Notes under the pieces: generated by a model | Told to the model about the DNA's origin: nothing | Seen by the model: the letters and a program-made list of their open reading frames with translations, nothing else | Database searches by the model: none | Shown: positions 40,301 through 51,200 of the stretch, one piece after another | Layout of the letters: every line of letters begins with the position of its first letter | Numbering within the stretch: position 1 is the first letter of the stretch | Program-made: the position numbers and the translations under genes | Assembly (NCBI RefSeq): GCF_023343835.1 | Contig: NC_064443.1 | Span: 6,200,001-6,264,000 of the forward strand | Length of the DNA: 64,000 bases | Direction: 5' to 3' | DNA from: Lagopus muta | Taxonomy: Eukaryota > Chordata > Aves > Galliformes > Phasianidae

Positions 40301-41559
40301 AACGAGAGACTCAGAATGCTGCCTCTCTTGGTGCTTTCATTGAGGTGCTGGTGCCCTACTCCCTGCAGCAACACTCCCTGGGTCCTTACATACTTGCCAT
40401 GCTGTCCTTGTCCAAAAGTCATTCTAACCCTTGGCTGAAAGTAAATTTTCAGCCTTCTTTCAGATCTCTCAATTTAGCGGAATTCACAGAGCCGTGCCCT
40501 GGAATCCACTACCTTTAACCCATCCACCATGTGGCACCACTGGTTGCCTGGTTTGAATGCTGACAGCATTTAGCTGGCATCAGTTTTGCACATAGTCTCT
40601 GACAACCTTGGGACAGACACAGGCAAAATCTCCCCAAAAAGAAGCCATCAGCAAACAGCACACTTGGCCTGCTGTTTTTCTTAAGGAATTACAACAAAAA
40701 TTCATCAAGAGACGCCTGTTTGTTTGAAGAGATGCAGCCAGTGAAAGGAGCCATGTTATCATCCCATTCTCTCATTGTCATCTACGTCATGGGGTTGAAG
40801 CCACAGTGCCTAAGCAGGGGACTTTGCAACACAAACCTTGAGCCTTCTGGGGCTGCCATAATGGGTAATTGAATGGTTCTCTGTAGGTCACAGTCAGTTC
40901 CTTTCACTGTTCCCGTAGTATGGGCCAAGAATTATGGAGCAGCCTGGGTTGGTGGATGCAAACAACGTTGTGTTAAGAAAGAGAACTGCAGAAGCAGCAC
41001 TGGCTGCACATTTCAATGGCATCACGTTCAGTCTTTTGTGATAAGGGAGGAGTACATGGGAAAGACCACCATTGACAGGAGGTGGATGAATGGCTCAAAG
41101 CGTGCGAGTTATCTGACCTTACAGTGGGTGAAAGTGGCAAAGCTGCAGCACCTGGTGGCCTCCAAGAGGGGAGGAGGAAGCAGGGAGTACTGAGTGTGTA
41201 TGTTTGCCTGAGGATTGCAAATGATGTGGGTAGAGGGCAGACGTGTCCAGGTGGAGCACAGGGTGTGTCATAACCATAAACCAAGTAACTGCCCTTCAGT
41301 GCTGGGTAGGAGCCAAGACCACATCTGGAGGTGATGGAAGGGACTGCTGCAAGCAGACCAGGTGCTGGCTTAGTGCTGGGGGACGCTTGCAAAGGCTCAG
41401 CACAGCTCCCCAGTGTCTGCTTGCACTGAGAGAGCAGCAGAACAGGGCAGACACCACTCTAAGCCTCTCGCCCTGCCCTGCACCCCTCCACCAAGCCCAC
41501 GCACTGCCCCTCGCCGACCCCACAAAAAGGCCAGGCCCAGGCAGTTGTATACAAAACCT
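28321..41559. other. Intergenic sequence downstream of PHF2, no gene recognised
   Basis: About 13 kb with no recognised coding exon, transposon or RNA gene. It holds a CA/TA repeat at 32968-33009 and an A-run near 33606-33621. The longest open frames (29178-29747 minus, 32156-32674 plus) lack domains and start at non-ATG or weak contexts. TAAT-rich segments occur near 33240-33400 and 38440-38475. No homeobox sequence of the expected neighbour BARX1 was found. Confidence 0.6.
32968..33009. repeat. Mixed TATG/CACA simple repeat
   Basis: Catacatatatgtatgtata-type sequence followed by (AC)n and ATATA, about 42 bp; the first part is self-complementary. Confidence 0.85.
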
Positions 41560-41566
41560 GAAATAG

Positions 41567-41572
41567 TTTACT
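41567..41572 (-). terminator. Possible variant polyadenylation signal AGTAAA of PHF2
   Basis: The minus strand reads AGTAAA here, just downstream of the long A-rich tract, and the sequence beyond it turns G/T/C-rich. A second copy is at 41655-41660. AGTAAA is a known minor poly(A) hexamer; actual use is unproven. Confidence 0.25.
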
Positions 41573-41581
41573 TTGCTTTCT

Positions 41582-41640
41582 CTTTTTTTTTTTCTTTTTT
41601 TTTCTTCTTCTTTTTTTTTTTTTTTTTTTCTTCTTCTTTA
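41582..41640 (-). repeat. Homopurine (A-rich) tract in the PHF2 3' UTR
   Basis: About 59 bp of almost pure T with interspersed C on the plus strand, that is A with GAA units on the transcribed strand. It lies at the distal end of the 3' UTR. Its position after a possible AGTAAA makes oligo-dT internal priming likely in cDNA libraries. Confidence 0.85.
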
Positions 41641-41766
41641 AACTTTGCTCTAGGTTTACTTAGATTTCGTGAACTCGATACAAGAGCATTTGATATGAAT
41701 TGGTAAATAAAACACCGTCATAGATAGATAGCCACGATAAACTTTGTTAGAAATGTACATGTCGCG

Positions 41767-41808
41767 AAAAAATAATAATACTAATAATAATAATCATAAT
41801 AAAAAAAG
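41767..41808. repeat. AAT/ATT trinucleotide repeat in PHF2 3' UTR
   Basis: Imperfect AATAATAATACTAATAATAA-type repeat on the plus strand. In the transcript it would be ATT-rich, resembling an AU-rich element but without clear ATTTA pentamer clusters. Confidence 0.8.
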
Positions 41809-42452
41809 CTGGCGTGACGCCCAGGCCAGCATGGCCCCGATGGCCGTGGGCTGCGGGTGGCTCTGGTTCCCCGCGGGCGCCGCGCCCCAGTAATGTGTGT
41901 ATATAAACAAAGCCCATAAGAAATGTACAAATATAAAAAGCTACAAACATTAATAAATTACATCGTCACAAAACACGGAAACACTCCACAAGGTGCTAGT
42001 AAAATAACTGTCTCCCTCCTCGTACAAGAAGTTACGCAAAGAGCTGGTAAGGGCCGCTGCTACGGACAGCGCCCGGAGAGACTTTCCCCTTATAAAAAAC
42101 AGGTGGTCATTATTCCAAAAGCTATGTACAAGCTACATTCTAGGAAAAGGATGCCTCGGGAAACGCATCAACATGGCACGGCCGGGGGGGAACGCGCCCA
42201 GTGCCCCCAGTCCCCCACCACACTCCGTCCCCAACCCCTCGCTGTCCTCACCCCCGTGGGCCGGGTGCTCTCTCACCTCCCGGCGCGCTCAGCGCCGTGG
42301 GGCCAGGCGAGGATTAACTTTTTGCGGACTAGTCACTCTCAGCACTCTGAGAAAGGACATCTATATTAAAAAATATTTATAGCAGGATTCTGTACACTCC
42401 GACCGCCGAAAGTTAAGAGGGTTGTTATCGCTGTGCTCCAAGTCAGGCGGAG

Positions 42453-42541
42453 CTAAAGGAGCAGCTTCCCATTCCGGTGGATCTTCAGGATCTTGCCGAG
42501 CCGCTGCTTGGCCGTGGCCATCCCCTTCTTCGTGCGCTTTC
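42453..42541 (-). CDS. PHF2: PHF2 last coding exon and stop codon
   Basis: The exon begins with two bases completing a Gly codon, then encodes [20 protein letters not shown] followed by HRNGKLLL and a TAG stop at 42455-42453. The acceptor is ctccctccag|. This C-terminus is essentially invariant in PHF2 and PHF8; the [17 protein letters not shown] segment is strongly basic and amphipathic. With the other 13 exons it gives about 712 residues in the window, consistent with the C-terminal two thirds of a protein of roughly 1,100 residues. Confidence 0.97.
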
Positions 42542-45164
42542 CTGGAGGGAGAGTGGCAGTGGTGAGCCCCAGGCTGGCTCCTGCCCCACGCCACCCCACA
42601 GCAGCGAGCCCTCAGCCCCGCACTACCACCTTCCCGACCCCGTCCCTACCCCAGCACCTCCAGGAGACCACAGCTGTCCCTCGAACTTGAGGGATCTCCC
42701 ATGACCATCCCAAACCCAGATGTGCCTCAGAGACAAGCACAGTCTCTTGCCAATCAGCACCACCGCAGCCAGGCAGGTCCCAGTGCGTACCTGGGGCACC
42801 AAATGCCTCCACGGTGCCCATACCCTGCCCTGAGTCTGCACACACACCCCAGCTCAAGGGGTGCCCCAGCGTGACCACCCAGCCCCAGTCACTCCAGCAC
42901 TATCTCGTGCCTCAGAGCTCACCAGAGCAGTACCTCTGTGTAGGTATTGCTGCACGCACAGAGGCACCCAGCAGGCTGTCAAACACTGCCTGCTTTCAAC
43001 ACATTCACATGCAGGCACCTCTGGGATCTCTGAGTACCTCTCCACTATTTCACACATCGTCAAGGGATAATCTGATGCACAGGGCCCAGCTTGCATGCCA
43101 CCTCACTGACACCACCATCGTGCTTTCCTTGCCCTCTCTTTCCCTAGCACTACAGACACCACCTGCAGTCAGCCCAGTCAGAAAGTCACTGAATGCATAC
43201 ACACATACACACGTTCAGATTCGGGTTAGCACCAATGCACTACAAAGCACTCAGAGTGGACAACTTTCCCTTTCCTCATACTCATGTGACAGAAACACCA
43301 TCACAAACCAGACCCATGCTCACAGGCTGCACCATTCAGGAAGGTCTGTGTTCCCGCACACTTTTCCACAAGGACTAGCGCAGCAAGCACAGCTGATCTC
43401 CACCTCATCTCTCACCAGCTCCCACTTCACAGACAGCAACTTCATGGATCTCCAAGGCATCTGAGACCTGGCAACTACATGAACCCACCCAACTCCTTCC
43501 TATCACACCACTAGTGGTGTATCCATGTATAATACCTCAAGAATCTCAGCTCCTTTCCACTTCTCCCATCGACTTTGTGTTCCAAGCCATGACGGTGTGG
43601 GTGACACTTACCATGGGACTTCTCAAGCTCAAAAGGCTTGAGTGGCTTCCACTCTATAGCCTTTCTCAACAAGAATGTGCTTCTACAGCCACTGACAGTA
43701 CTGAAAGGCAATTTATAATTTCGTCATTTTTCATCCTTTTGCCTCATTCTGAGTCATCTCTCCTCCCTGAAGTGGTCTGAGAGCTCCCTGATTCTGCTTC
43801 ATCCCATCATCCCTTCATTACTGATGATACCCAGCCTGGAACTCCCTGTGTTCTATGCAAGAGAGACAGGTTGATGTCCGCTTGGTGGTCCCAGCTGTCT
43901 CAAGACCCTGCACTGGAGGTTCTGAAAGTGCTCCTTTCCCTGCATGGATGGGTATGCACTTCCGGCACACGGTTCCTCCCCTCCTCTGAGGATCGAGAGC
44001 TATACCACGAGCAAGGTGCGCTCCACATGCCCATACAAGCTCTCTTCACGATGCCCTGTCTGGTTTGCCCAACTCACTGGCCTGACTGGGGTCAGGCTCC
44101 ATTCAGCACTTTTCTTCCCACCACTTCTTCCACGGACCTCTTGGACCTTCATGACACCATTTCACCACAAAGACACAATTCCAGGCAAGAATTTTCACTT
44201 CATTCCAGTTCTGTAGAGAGCCACAGGTGTTGCCAGCTCCTGGAAGGGCCCTAGAGTCTACTGTGAGCACATCCTCCTATATGGCCTGTGATGCTTTACT
44301 GGTTGGCACCCCTCCAAGGGGCTGCAGGACACCTCACACTATCTCTAATTTGCTCCACTCACATACAGAAGAATACTGGAAACAACAGCCACACAGTCTC
44401 ACTTTTTACAACAGGTCTTTCCTGTGGGATCGCATACTTGATCTTCATCATACACAGTGCACTTGACTGGAGTTCCTGCCTGTCCCACACACCTGCCTTC
44501 ATTGTGCTTTCCCAGCAAAGTTCAAGCAAGGAACAGGAGGTCCAAGCCCAGGCCCCAGACAGCTCCGGCTTTTTAATGCTTTCCCTACAGCCGATAACAA
44601 GTGATCTCTTCGTCTCTTGGTTCTGCTTGTGTGGTTGGGTAACTCCCAAGGCTTGACATTCCTCTGCTCCCTTGTTGCAGCTCTCAGGACAGCTTTGCAG
44701 ATTCTCACTGCTCTACACTTGCCAGGCAGGATGTCCTTATTTACACCTCTGCATAGCTACTGCACAAAAAGAAGCTTAAAACAGCAGTGCCCGGCACGGC
44801 CCTGAGCACAACTGCCTTCATGGATGCCTCCTTCCCTTGTCAAGGCTTCACCAGACAGGCTGGACTGTGATGTGACCACTGCGTGTCCTCCTCAGAAAGC
44901 CCAGGGCACGCTCGGAGTATTTCCTACCATAGGATGCCTCACAGTCTACAACAACAAATGCCAGGCAGCAAAGCACATATTTAGGCCCACGCTGCCAGGG
45001 CAGCCAAGGCTATGGGTCAAATCTCCAACCAGGTTTGTCCTACCAAAACAATTCCACAGACCCGTGACAGACACCACACACGGAGGCCCTGCAAAGGGCA
45101 TGGATTATATGACCAAATCACCCTTCCCCATTCCTACACCATAACCCCAGGCGTTTCCTGGTAC
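42542..45164 (-). other. PHF2 last intron, C-rich on the plus strand
   Basis: The intron is 2,623 bp, gtacca to ctccctccag. The plus strand is strongly C-, A- and T-rich with many CAC and CTC words, so the transcribed strand is G-rich. This bias produces several long antisense open frames, the largest at 42814-43464, none with homology I recognise. No interspersed repeat is seen. Confidence 0.85.
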
Positions 45165-45426
45165 CTTTGGCGGAGGCATTGTTCTGCGAGGATGATGAGG
45201 GTCTCCTCTGTGTGAGGAAAACACCGGGTGCCATCGGCTGCGATCCCCTGTTAGGCTGGGCGGCCCCAAAGGTGCTGGCCCCTGCGGTGTACTCGTGATC
45301 TGTGAGGCTGCTGGCATGTGACTCCAGCTTCGGCTCTGGTGAGCTGCCTTCCTGAGCTGGTTTGTTCGCGTTGTTGGTTGACAGCTTCTTTTTGGTATTT
45401 TTTTTCTTCTTGCCTTTTTGTTCCTC
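45165..45426 (-). CDS. PHF2: PHF2 coding exon 13 of 14 in window: regulatory tail with RRPS site
   Basis: The exon is 262 nt, 87 codons plus one base. It begins EEQKGKKKKNTKKKL, has a short Asn/Ser linker, then QEGSSPEPKLESH, LTDHEYTAG and finally PMAPGVFLTQRRPSSSSQNN. The RRPS codons lie at 45207-45196. In mammalian PHF2 the equivalent serine is reported as the protein kinase A site that activates the protein and allows pairing with ARID5B (from memory). The acceptor is cattttaaag| and the donor AAAG|gtacca. The mammalian Ser/Thr/Pro repeat that I remember between the Lys-rich start and QEGSSPEP is not present here. Confidence 0.96.
45196..45207 (-). other. Candidate PKA phosphorylation motif RRPS in PHF2
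   Basis: The four codons AGG AGA CCC TCA encode Arg-Arg-Pro-Ser, matching the basophilic kinase consensus R-R-x-S. The serine codon is 45198-45196. The motif is seen in the sequence; its use as the activating PKA site comes from mammalian work and is assumed to carry over. Confidence 0.75.
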
Positions 45427-46583
45427 CTTTAAAATGACAAACATGAAGCTCAGATTAATCCTCGGAAGACCTTTAGCTATGGCAAGGGCCAGTGGTGTTG
45501 CTTAGGGTCCTGATACAACGAAAAACAACGAAGTTTGCCACGTACAAACTGCTCAGAGTCTGTTCCGATACCATCTCGCTCCCAGCTCTCTGCCACATGC
45601 ACACGCTGCCCTTCTTGCATCTACGTATGCGCCTTGTGCAGAGCCTCCTTGCTTGTTAACTCTCAGTGCACTGCGGTGAGAGGGAGCCAGCCAGCGCCAA
45701 AATGACCCTGCCTTGGGAGACCAGCGTGGTTTTGTATGAGCAAGCCTTTCCATGTTCCGCATACACTGACATCTCCTATCTTCAGGTATCTTCATACGCT
45801 TTCGTAATAGAAGGACATTAAACACCCCACTTATTCACAGAAGCTGCTTCATGCTAAGGTAACACCTCTAGCTGCCCCTACACACACAGGGAGCAAAGGG
45901 TCTGTCACTGTCCTCTTTCCCTCGCCTACCTACAAGTCCACTTCCTGACAAAATGCCGCTTCCCAACAGCACCCACCACGAAAGCACAATGCCACCAAAT
46001 GCCACAACTCCAGCAACTCCCCAACCTGTCTCCAGCAGACCTCGTACTTTGTGGTGTCACATTTGTCGGGTCAGTGTGCATGAGGCACTCAGCACCTACC
46101 TGACCCCTCCAGAGACCAGAGGATACTTTTCTACAGCCAGAAGTGCCTCAATACATTTGCTAAACTGATGTTAGCTGCCCTTGGTTAACCAAAGCTTTGG
46201 GAGTAAGCCCTAATGCTCCCCAGCAGCCAACTCACACAGACAAGGCAATCACACCACCCAGACCTCCAGCACATCAATCTGCCGCTCACGCACTCTCCTT
46301 TTGGTGATCCTGCTTCTATCTCTAGCCCACAAGAATGCAGGTAGATATGCATCCTCTCAGTGCTTCTCTGCATGCCCAACAGACTTCCTGCTCTGCACCA
46401 TTTAGTTGTCAGCTATGTATGGTGCAACACTGCTGGATTTTCCTCCTGTTTATTTCCCCTGAGACTGATAAGCCTTGCCAAACTGGCACAAATAAACCCC
46501 AAGAAGGGCTGGCACTGCTCTGGTGTTTGGTCATGACTGCAGCTTTCATTTCCTGACAGCTACTGCTTCTTAAGCAACCTCAC
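45427..46583 (-). other. PHF2 intron between exons 12 and 13
   Basis: The intron is 1,157 bp, gtgagg to cattttaaag. The acceptor has a weak pyrimidine tract. The plus strand is C/A-rich with few G runs. Nothing else is recognised. Confidence 0.85.
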
Positions 46584-46693
46584 CTGCTGTGACAACTTTG
46601 CGGCTGCAGCGGCGAGGCCGGTTTCGATGGAGGCAACCCTTGTTCCCTCTCGCACCGGTCTGTCTTGCCGAGGCACTGAGGGGCCGACTCGTG
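46584..46693 (-). CDS. PHF2: PHF2 coding exon 12 of 14 in window
   Basis: The exon is 110 nt: two bases finishing Ala, then 36 codons, beginning [20 protein letters not shown] and continuing [16 protein letters not shown]. This block is almost identical throughout the family, so it is probably under strong constraint although no fold is assigned to it. The acceptor is tttccttgcag| and the donor CAGCAG|gtgagg. The alanine run and LSQQ suggest the start of a helix continuing into the next exon (EEQKGKKKK). Confidence 0.97.
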
Positions 46694-47339
46694 CTGCAAG
46701 GAAAGCAATCAGAGGTGAGGCAGGTGCAGAGTGCCCATGTGAGCTGCATAGCCACACACTGGGCAGCGGGACTGCCCTCCTGAGCAGGAGATGGACGTGC
46801 AATGTCACAAGCTAAGAAATGGGCTGCTTGTCACACAGCAAGCTGTGGAGAATCCTTCATTAGTGGCCACAGCAAAGGGTGCCCAGGGATCCCCTGGCCT
46901 TGCACTGCCTCTGGTAAACTGCAACAAAAACAGCCTTCCAGAACATCAGCATTGGCTGAACCCAAAGGAGACCATTCCTACGTTTCCTGCTTGTTTCTCT
47001 TTACACAACACTAAAAACCAGGGCTGATCAACTGTCTGGACTTTCACTACTACACTACTGCCAGCAATCCTTCCTTCACAGGAGCATGAGGAAAAATAAA
47101 TCAAAGACCTACCCCAAAAAACACTTCTCCTGCCAACTGATTGATGGAGAAAAACTAACACATCGGTACAAGTCCCAGCATGTGAAATCTTCCCCCGCTG
47201 TACTGGAAAGGGTTAATCCTTCACATTACAGAGAAATTGCTCATTTTTGGTCTTACAGTTTCTGCATTCCTTGAAAAATGCCTGGTTCCTTAGGGACCTG
47301 CATGGCTTAGTCTGAGTAGCACAAATTGTAAGAGCTTAC
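46694..47339 (-). other. PHF2 intron between exons 11 and 12
   Basis: The intron is 646 bp, gtaagc to tttccttgcag, unique sequence with no feature recognised. Confidence 0.85.
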
Positions 47340-47435
47340 CTGTTGGGCTGTAAGGGGCATCATCGGAACTTTTCCTTTTCTTTGATCGAGATTTGAATAC
47401 TGGATTATCTTCATCCGATTCAAGAGAAGGGTAAA
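47340..47435 (-). CDS. PHF2: PHF2 coding exon 11 of 14 in window
   Basis: The exon is 96 nt, with split Val at the start and split Ala at the end. It encodes [20 protein letters not shown] followed by [11 protein letters not shown]. The SRSKKRK cluster is a strong monopartite nuclear-localisation candidate, next to an SDD acidic stretch and a PYSP proline-directed phosphorylation candidate. The acceptor is tactgtag| and the donor AACAG|gtaagc. Confidence 0.97.
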
Positions 47436-47929
47436 CTACAGTAGGAAACAAAGAGTAGTTTCAGTGTAGGAGACAATTATATACTGCAGAGAGGCCCACT
47501 TGCTCTATACAGCAATGGTGACCACAGGCATCACAGCTAGAAGAACAAAGTCCCCCAGAGGTACTGCTGAGAGGTAACAGCTGGAAACCATCTGGGGACA
47601 TTCTCCTGCTCTTATCCATGCTACACTTAGAAGGTGATGTCACTGAGCTGTGACCAGCTACTTTTAGGGTACACAGAGAAAGTTTTCAGACAGGAAAAAT
47701 GAGTCTCCCTGTTGCCTGTGGAGTGGCAGCATAGCTGGAAGAAAGACAGACAAGTTTCTTTATCCCAAGTTAGACTGAAACCCTCCAGCTCTGCACTGTG
47801 CAAACCTCATGACCCCTTGTGAGACAAGATGTGAATCTGCACACCAAGGAAACACACGCAAGGGGCGTTTGCAGATATGAACAAATATGCACGTGTGCAC
47901 ACTTACTCAGACTGCTTCGTTGTGCTTAC
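47436..47929 (-). other. PHF2 intron between exons 10 and 11
   Basis: The intron is 494 bp, gtaagc to tactgtag, unique sequence with no feature recognised. Confidence 0.85.
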
Positions 47930-48207
47930 CGTAATCTGAGTCTTTGAAACAGGCATCTAAGTGGTCCTGATCTTCATCATAATCTTCAATGTCAATACTG
48001 TTTTTTGTGCTTTTCTTTAGTAACCGTTTGCCAGCATTTTTGTTGCCACCGCCACCTGCTTTTTTAGAGTTCTGTGAGGAGATGGAGTTATTCTTGGCCT
48101 GGTTGGTCCCCCAGGAGGCCTGCAGGCAGGAGTCCGACGACTGGAGGTTTGCCATGGATAGCATGCCCTGGATTGCTTCCTGTGTGCTGGGTGAGGCGGG
48201 TGGCTGA
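47930..48207 (-). CDS. PHF2: PHF2 coding exon 10 of 14 in window
   Basis: The exon is 278 nt: one base completing Ser, 92 codons and one base carried over. It starts [20 protein letters not shown], a near-invariant KDM7-tail motif, continues through a Ser/Asn/Gly-rich linker and [12 protein letters not shown], and ends in the acidic [20 protein letters not shown]. The Gln-Pro start and the DSCLQ element distinguish PHF2 from PHF8. The acceptor is ttcctgcag| and the donor TTACG|gtaagc. Confidence 0.97.
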
Positions 48208-51200
48208 CTGCAGGAAAACATGGAGAGATACAGAAGCCATCAGCAATTCCATGAAAACACACACTGCTCACAAATAGCTGACTCCTTTCACCTGACAGTG
48301 CTGCTAGGGCAAACTTCCTATTGCTGTACTTTAACCAGGTGAGCAACCAGCACTGGTTATTTTTACTTTAAGAGCAACATCACCATGCATTAAATTTGGG
48401 CTTGCTGCCTTGGAAGTCAGGAAGCTGTGAACCACTTGGCTATGCATCTGATGTGCAGCTCTTTGGTGGCTGTCGTTGCTGGTGTGCAAGGACAGAGGCC
48501 AGGTAACTTTTCAAAGCTCCCAACAGCGCAGCATTTCTACCCCCCAGCTCTGAGGGTATGAGCCCCTCACTCACATACCCAAATTCCACCTTCCTGTAAC
48601 AGAGCTACAGCAGGCAAGAACCATGTTTCCTTCACTGAACTGAAGGATGAGGTTCCTGCTCTTGGCCAATGCCTTCCCAAACTCCTTTCAGACTCCTCCA
48701 TCCCTTCCTTCACACGACAAAATGTGAAAGCAAAGCCTGAAGAAGGTGAGGGGGGACCACAGAGGTACCACCCCAGCATGCAGGCTCTCCTGCAGCCCAG
48801 TAAAGGGAAAGGCTCGGGAAATGAAGAAGGGTAACTGAGCAGCAGCATCACTACACGAAGCAGTGGAACAGCCTGCACAGCCAGGGCTGACAAGATATGG
48901 ACTGGATGAGAGGACTACAGGGTGGTGAAAACTTTGCTCATCTCATCAGAGAACAGCAATTCTGTGAAATGCAGAAAACACTGCAAAAAAAGTTATGCAA
49001 TAGAAGCCCCTAACATACATCATTTCCCAAGTAAATTAGCAGTGCCACGTCACTTTCATTTATTTGATCTTAATTTAATCCTCTTAAAGCCTTTACAAGA
49101 CTCTGGATAGAGTAACATATAATACATAGAGGGAGTTTCTGGGCACTAATTGCATTTATAAATAATCCTGCAAATGAGTTAAGACTGCTGTCGGTAGCTA
49201 ACAGCTCAAGGAATAAAAGAACATCGAAACATTTATTTAGTGAAGAGACATTTTAATCCCCTTATTATCATGCCAGATGCCTTAGCCTCCTCCCTGACAA
49301 AGGCATATTTTGCACCACGTATAAGAAGTTAACATATTTTCTTTTCAATTCCCCCCCCAGAACAGTTTTTGCAAGCACTGGACTCTCAAAACAGTGCAAA
49401 CAGACCATCAAAAACTGACCACTAAGTGGGCAAATCAGAGAGGAACTGCCTTAAGCAACACAAGCTTCAACAAATAAATTGTGGAATATGATCAAAACCA
49501 GTGGTTCTGAGTCAAACCACAACCTGAACGTGTGGGTAACATGTCTTAAAGAGACATAGCTGCACATGGAGTAAAGTGTTTCTCATTAGGGCATGTGCTT
49601 GCCTGTGCTTCTATTGAAAGCATTTCAGCTTTCTGAGCCAAAGGAAAAAAAAAAGGAGAGAGAATTGAGAAGTAATTCTTAAGCTCTTGAAGGCCGTATC
49701 CCCTTTCTGTAGCTTCACAATAGTTAAAAAACAAACAAACACAACCAACACATTTATGAAAGTAAACTATGAGTTCCAGCTATGACCTATAACTTCAAAA
49801 ACGGGAGCAGAGCTGGAGAAAAGGGCACTCTAATGAACAGACTGACAGCAGCTCGTGCCTTTTGCAGTGGGCTCCACTCCAGCATTGTGCACGGCTCCCC
49901 TTTTGAGGACCTTGTTGTTTCTTTTTACTCTCATAAAGCAACTCTGCAAAGGACCCTTTCATGCTGTTAACAGAGAAGGGGAAAATTTGTTGCTAAAACT
50001 CATTCCAAACATCTCCCCCAGGGCTGACCAGGGAAGGGCACATCGCGCTGTGCAGCACAGATGGCTCTGTGTCCTGCACAGCCCTACGGACAACTAGCTC
50101 TTAGGCCTAGTAAGCTGGGCGCCTTGGCATCACAGGGCAGCTCCTTGCTGTCAGCAGTATCTTCATTTTGGAGCAGTGCACAGAGCAGCCCTTTGGGCTA
50201 TGCTCTGGGGCTTTCACGTGGCCTGTTTCCCTCCTGGACTTGCCAGAAGCATGCTTTCCCTGACATCATGCTCCAGAGCAGGTGATGACAGGCAGACAGC
50301 TGTGATTGCTGATGAGAGCACACATGGTTCAGCCCCTGCACGTTAAGCTTTCCCTGCTAACCGAGGCCCGTCCCCATGCTGCCTGGGCACAGGACCTTCC
50401 CAGTGCCCTGAAGGGATACTGCAGGGAGCCAGGGCTTCCTTTCACATCCCACCCCTCTCCAAGGGTTCAACACCTCTCAGCAGAAACTCTTTCTTTCTCA
50501 TGCAATTACTTAATCATTCACCTATAGCCTCATACATAGCACTTGAACGTATTCATTTCAGTGCAATACAACTCACTGAAGGCTGTCCTCTCCCCTGGTC
50601 CCCGTGCTGCCTGCACAGCAGCAGGAGGCACTGAAGGGCAATGGGGAGGGAAAGTAGTAACCTCATGAATGCTTCACTAAGCAACTATTTCCCAGGCTCA
50701 CCCCAAGACTTGGGAAAATGGGTAAGGGCAAAGGGAAGTCAGAGGAAACACTGAACATTTTCTAAGTGGAAATAACTAAAAGCATCACTGCCTCGTGAGG
50801 TTAGACAAAAAAGGAAGCAGAACCTGCTTGGAGTTCTAAACAGATCAAAGTCAGCAATCAAAAACAATGGCTGGGGAAATCCCAGCCAGACACACAAGAA
50901 GGAAAGGGCCGTGCTGAGGGCTAAGAGCTCACGGTGAGAAACTGCAGAATCTCCATCATCCCTAAATACGAAATTCTGCAGGGCAATGCCCTGGATAACC
51001 AGGTCACACTTCACAGCTGGACATGCTGTGATCCAGCAGCTGCACAGATGCCTTCTCAAGGTCCCTCTCAGCTGATGTTGTCCTGGAATACTGCATGCAG
51101 GAACTGCTGAAAAACCCTGCTGCATGTGAGGAGGAGGTAATAAATCACCATTCTCCCTCTGTGATAATTTCCCCATCATTTCTGCATTTCCTCTCACCCC

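Larger units (their letters stand above)
41560..42452 (-). other. PHF2: PHF2 3' untranslated region (end inferred)
   Basis: Downstream of the stop on the minus strand the sequence is not coding. It has an AT-rich start (TATAAATATTTTTTAATATAG), a GC-rich CpG-containing middle (41820-42310), runs of ATT triplets, and a long purine tract before about 41580. No canonical AATAAA was found on the minus strand from the stop to about 41500. AGTAAA variants occur at 41655-41660 and 41567-41572, so the 3' end is put near 41.55 kb. Both the end point and the poly(A) signal are inferences. Confidence 0.5.

Noticed and set aside
1-41559. BARX1 homeobox exons
   Set aside because: I searched the open frames for homeodomain helix-3 motifs (WYQNRRMKWKK-like) and found none; the gene, if adjacent, lies beyond the left edge.
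42814-43464. Plus-strand open frame of 216 codons in the last PHF2 intron
   Set aside because: It begins at GTG, is Ser/Thr/His/Leu-rich low complexity from a C-rich intron, and is antisense to PHF2 with no homology recognised.
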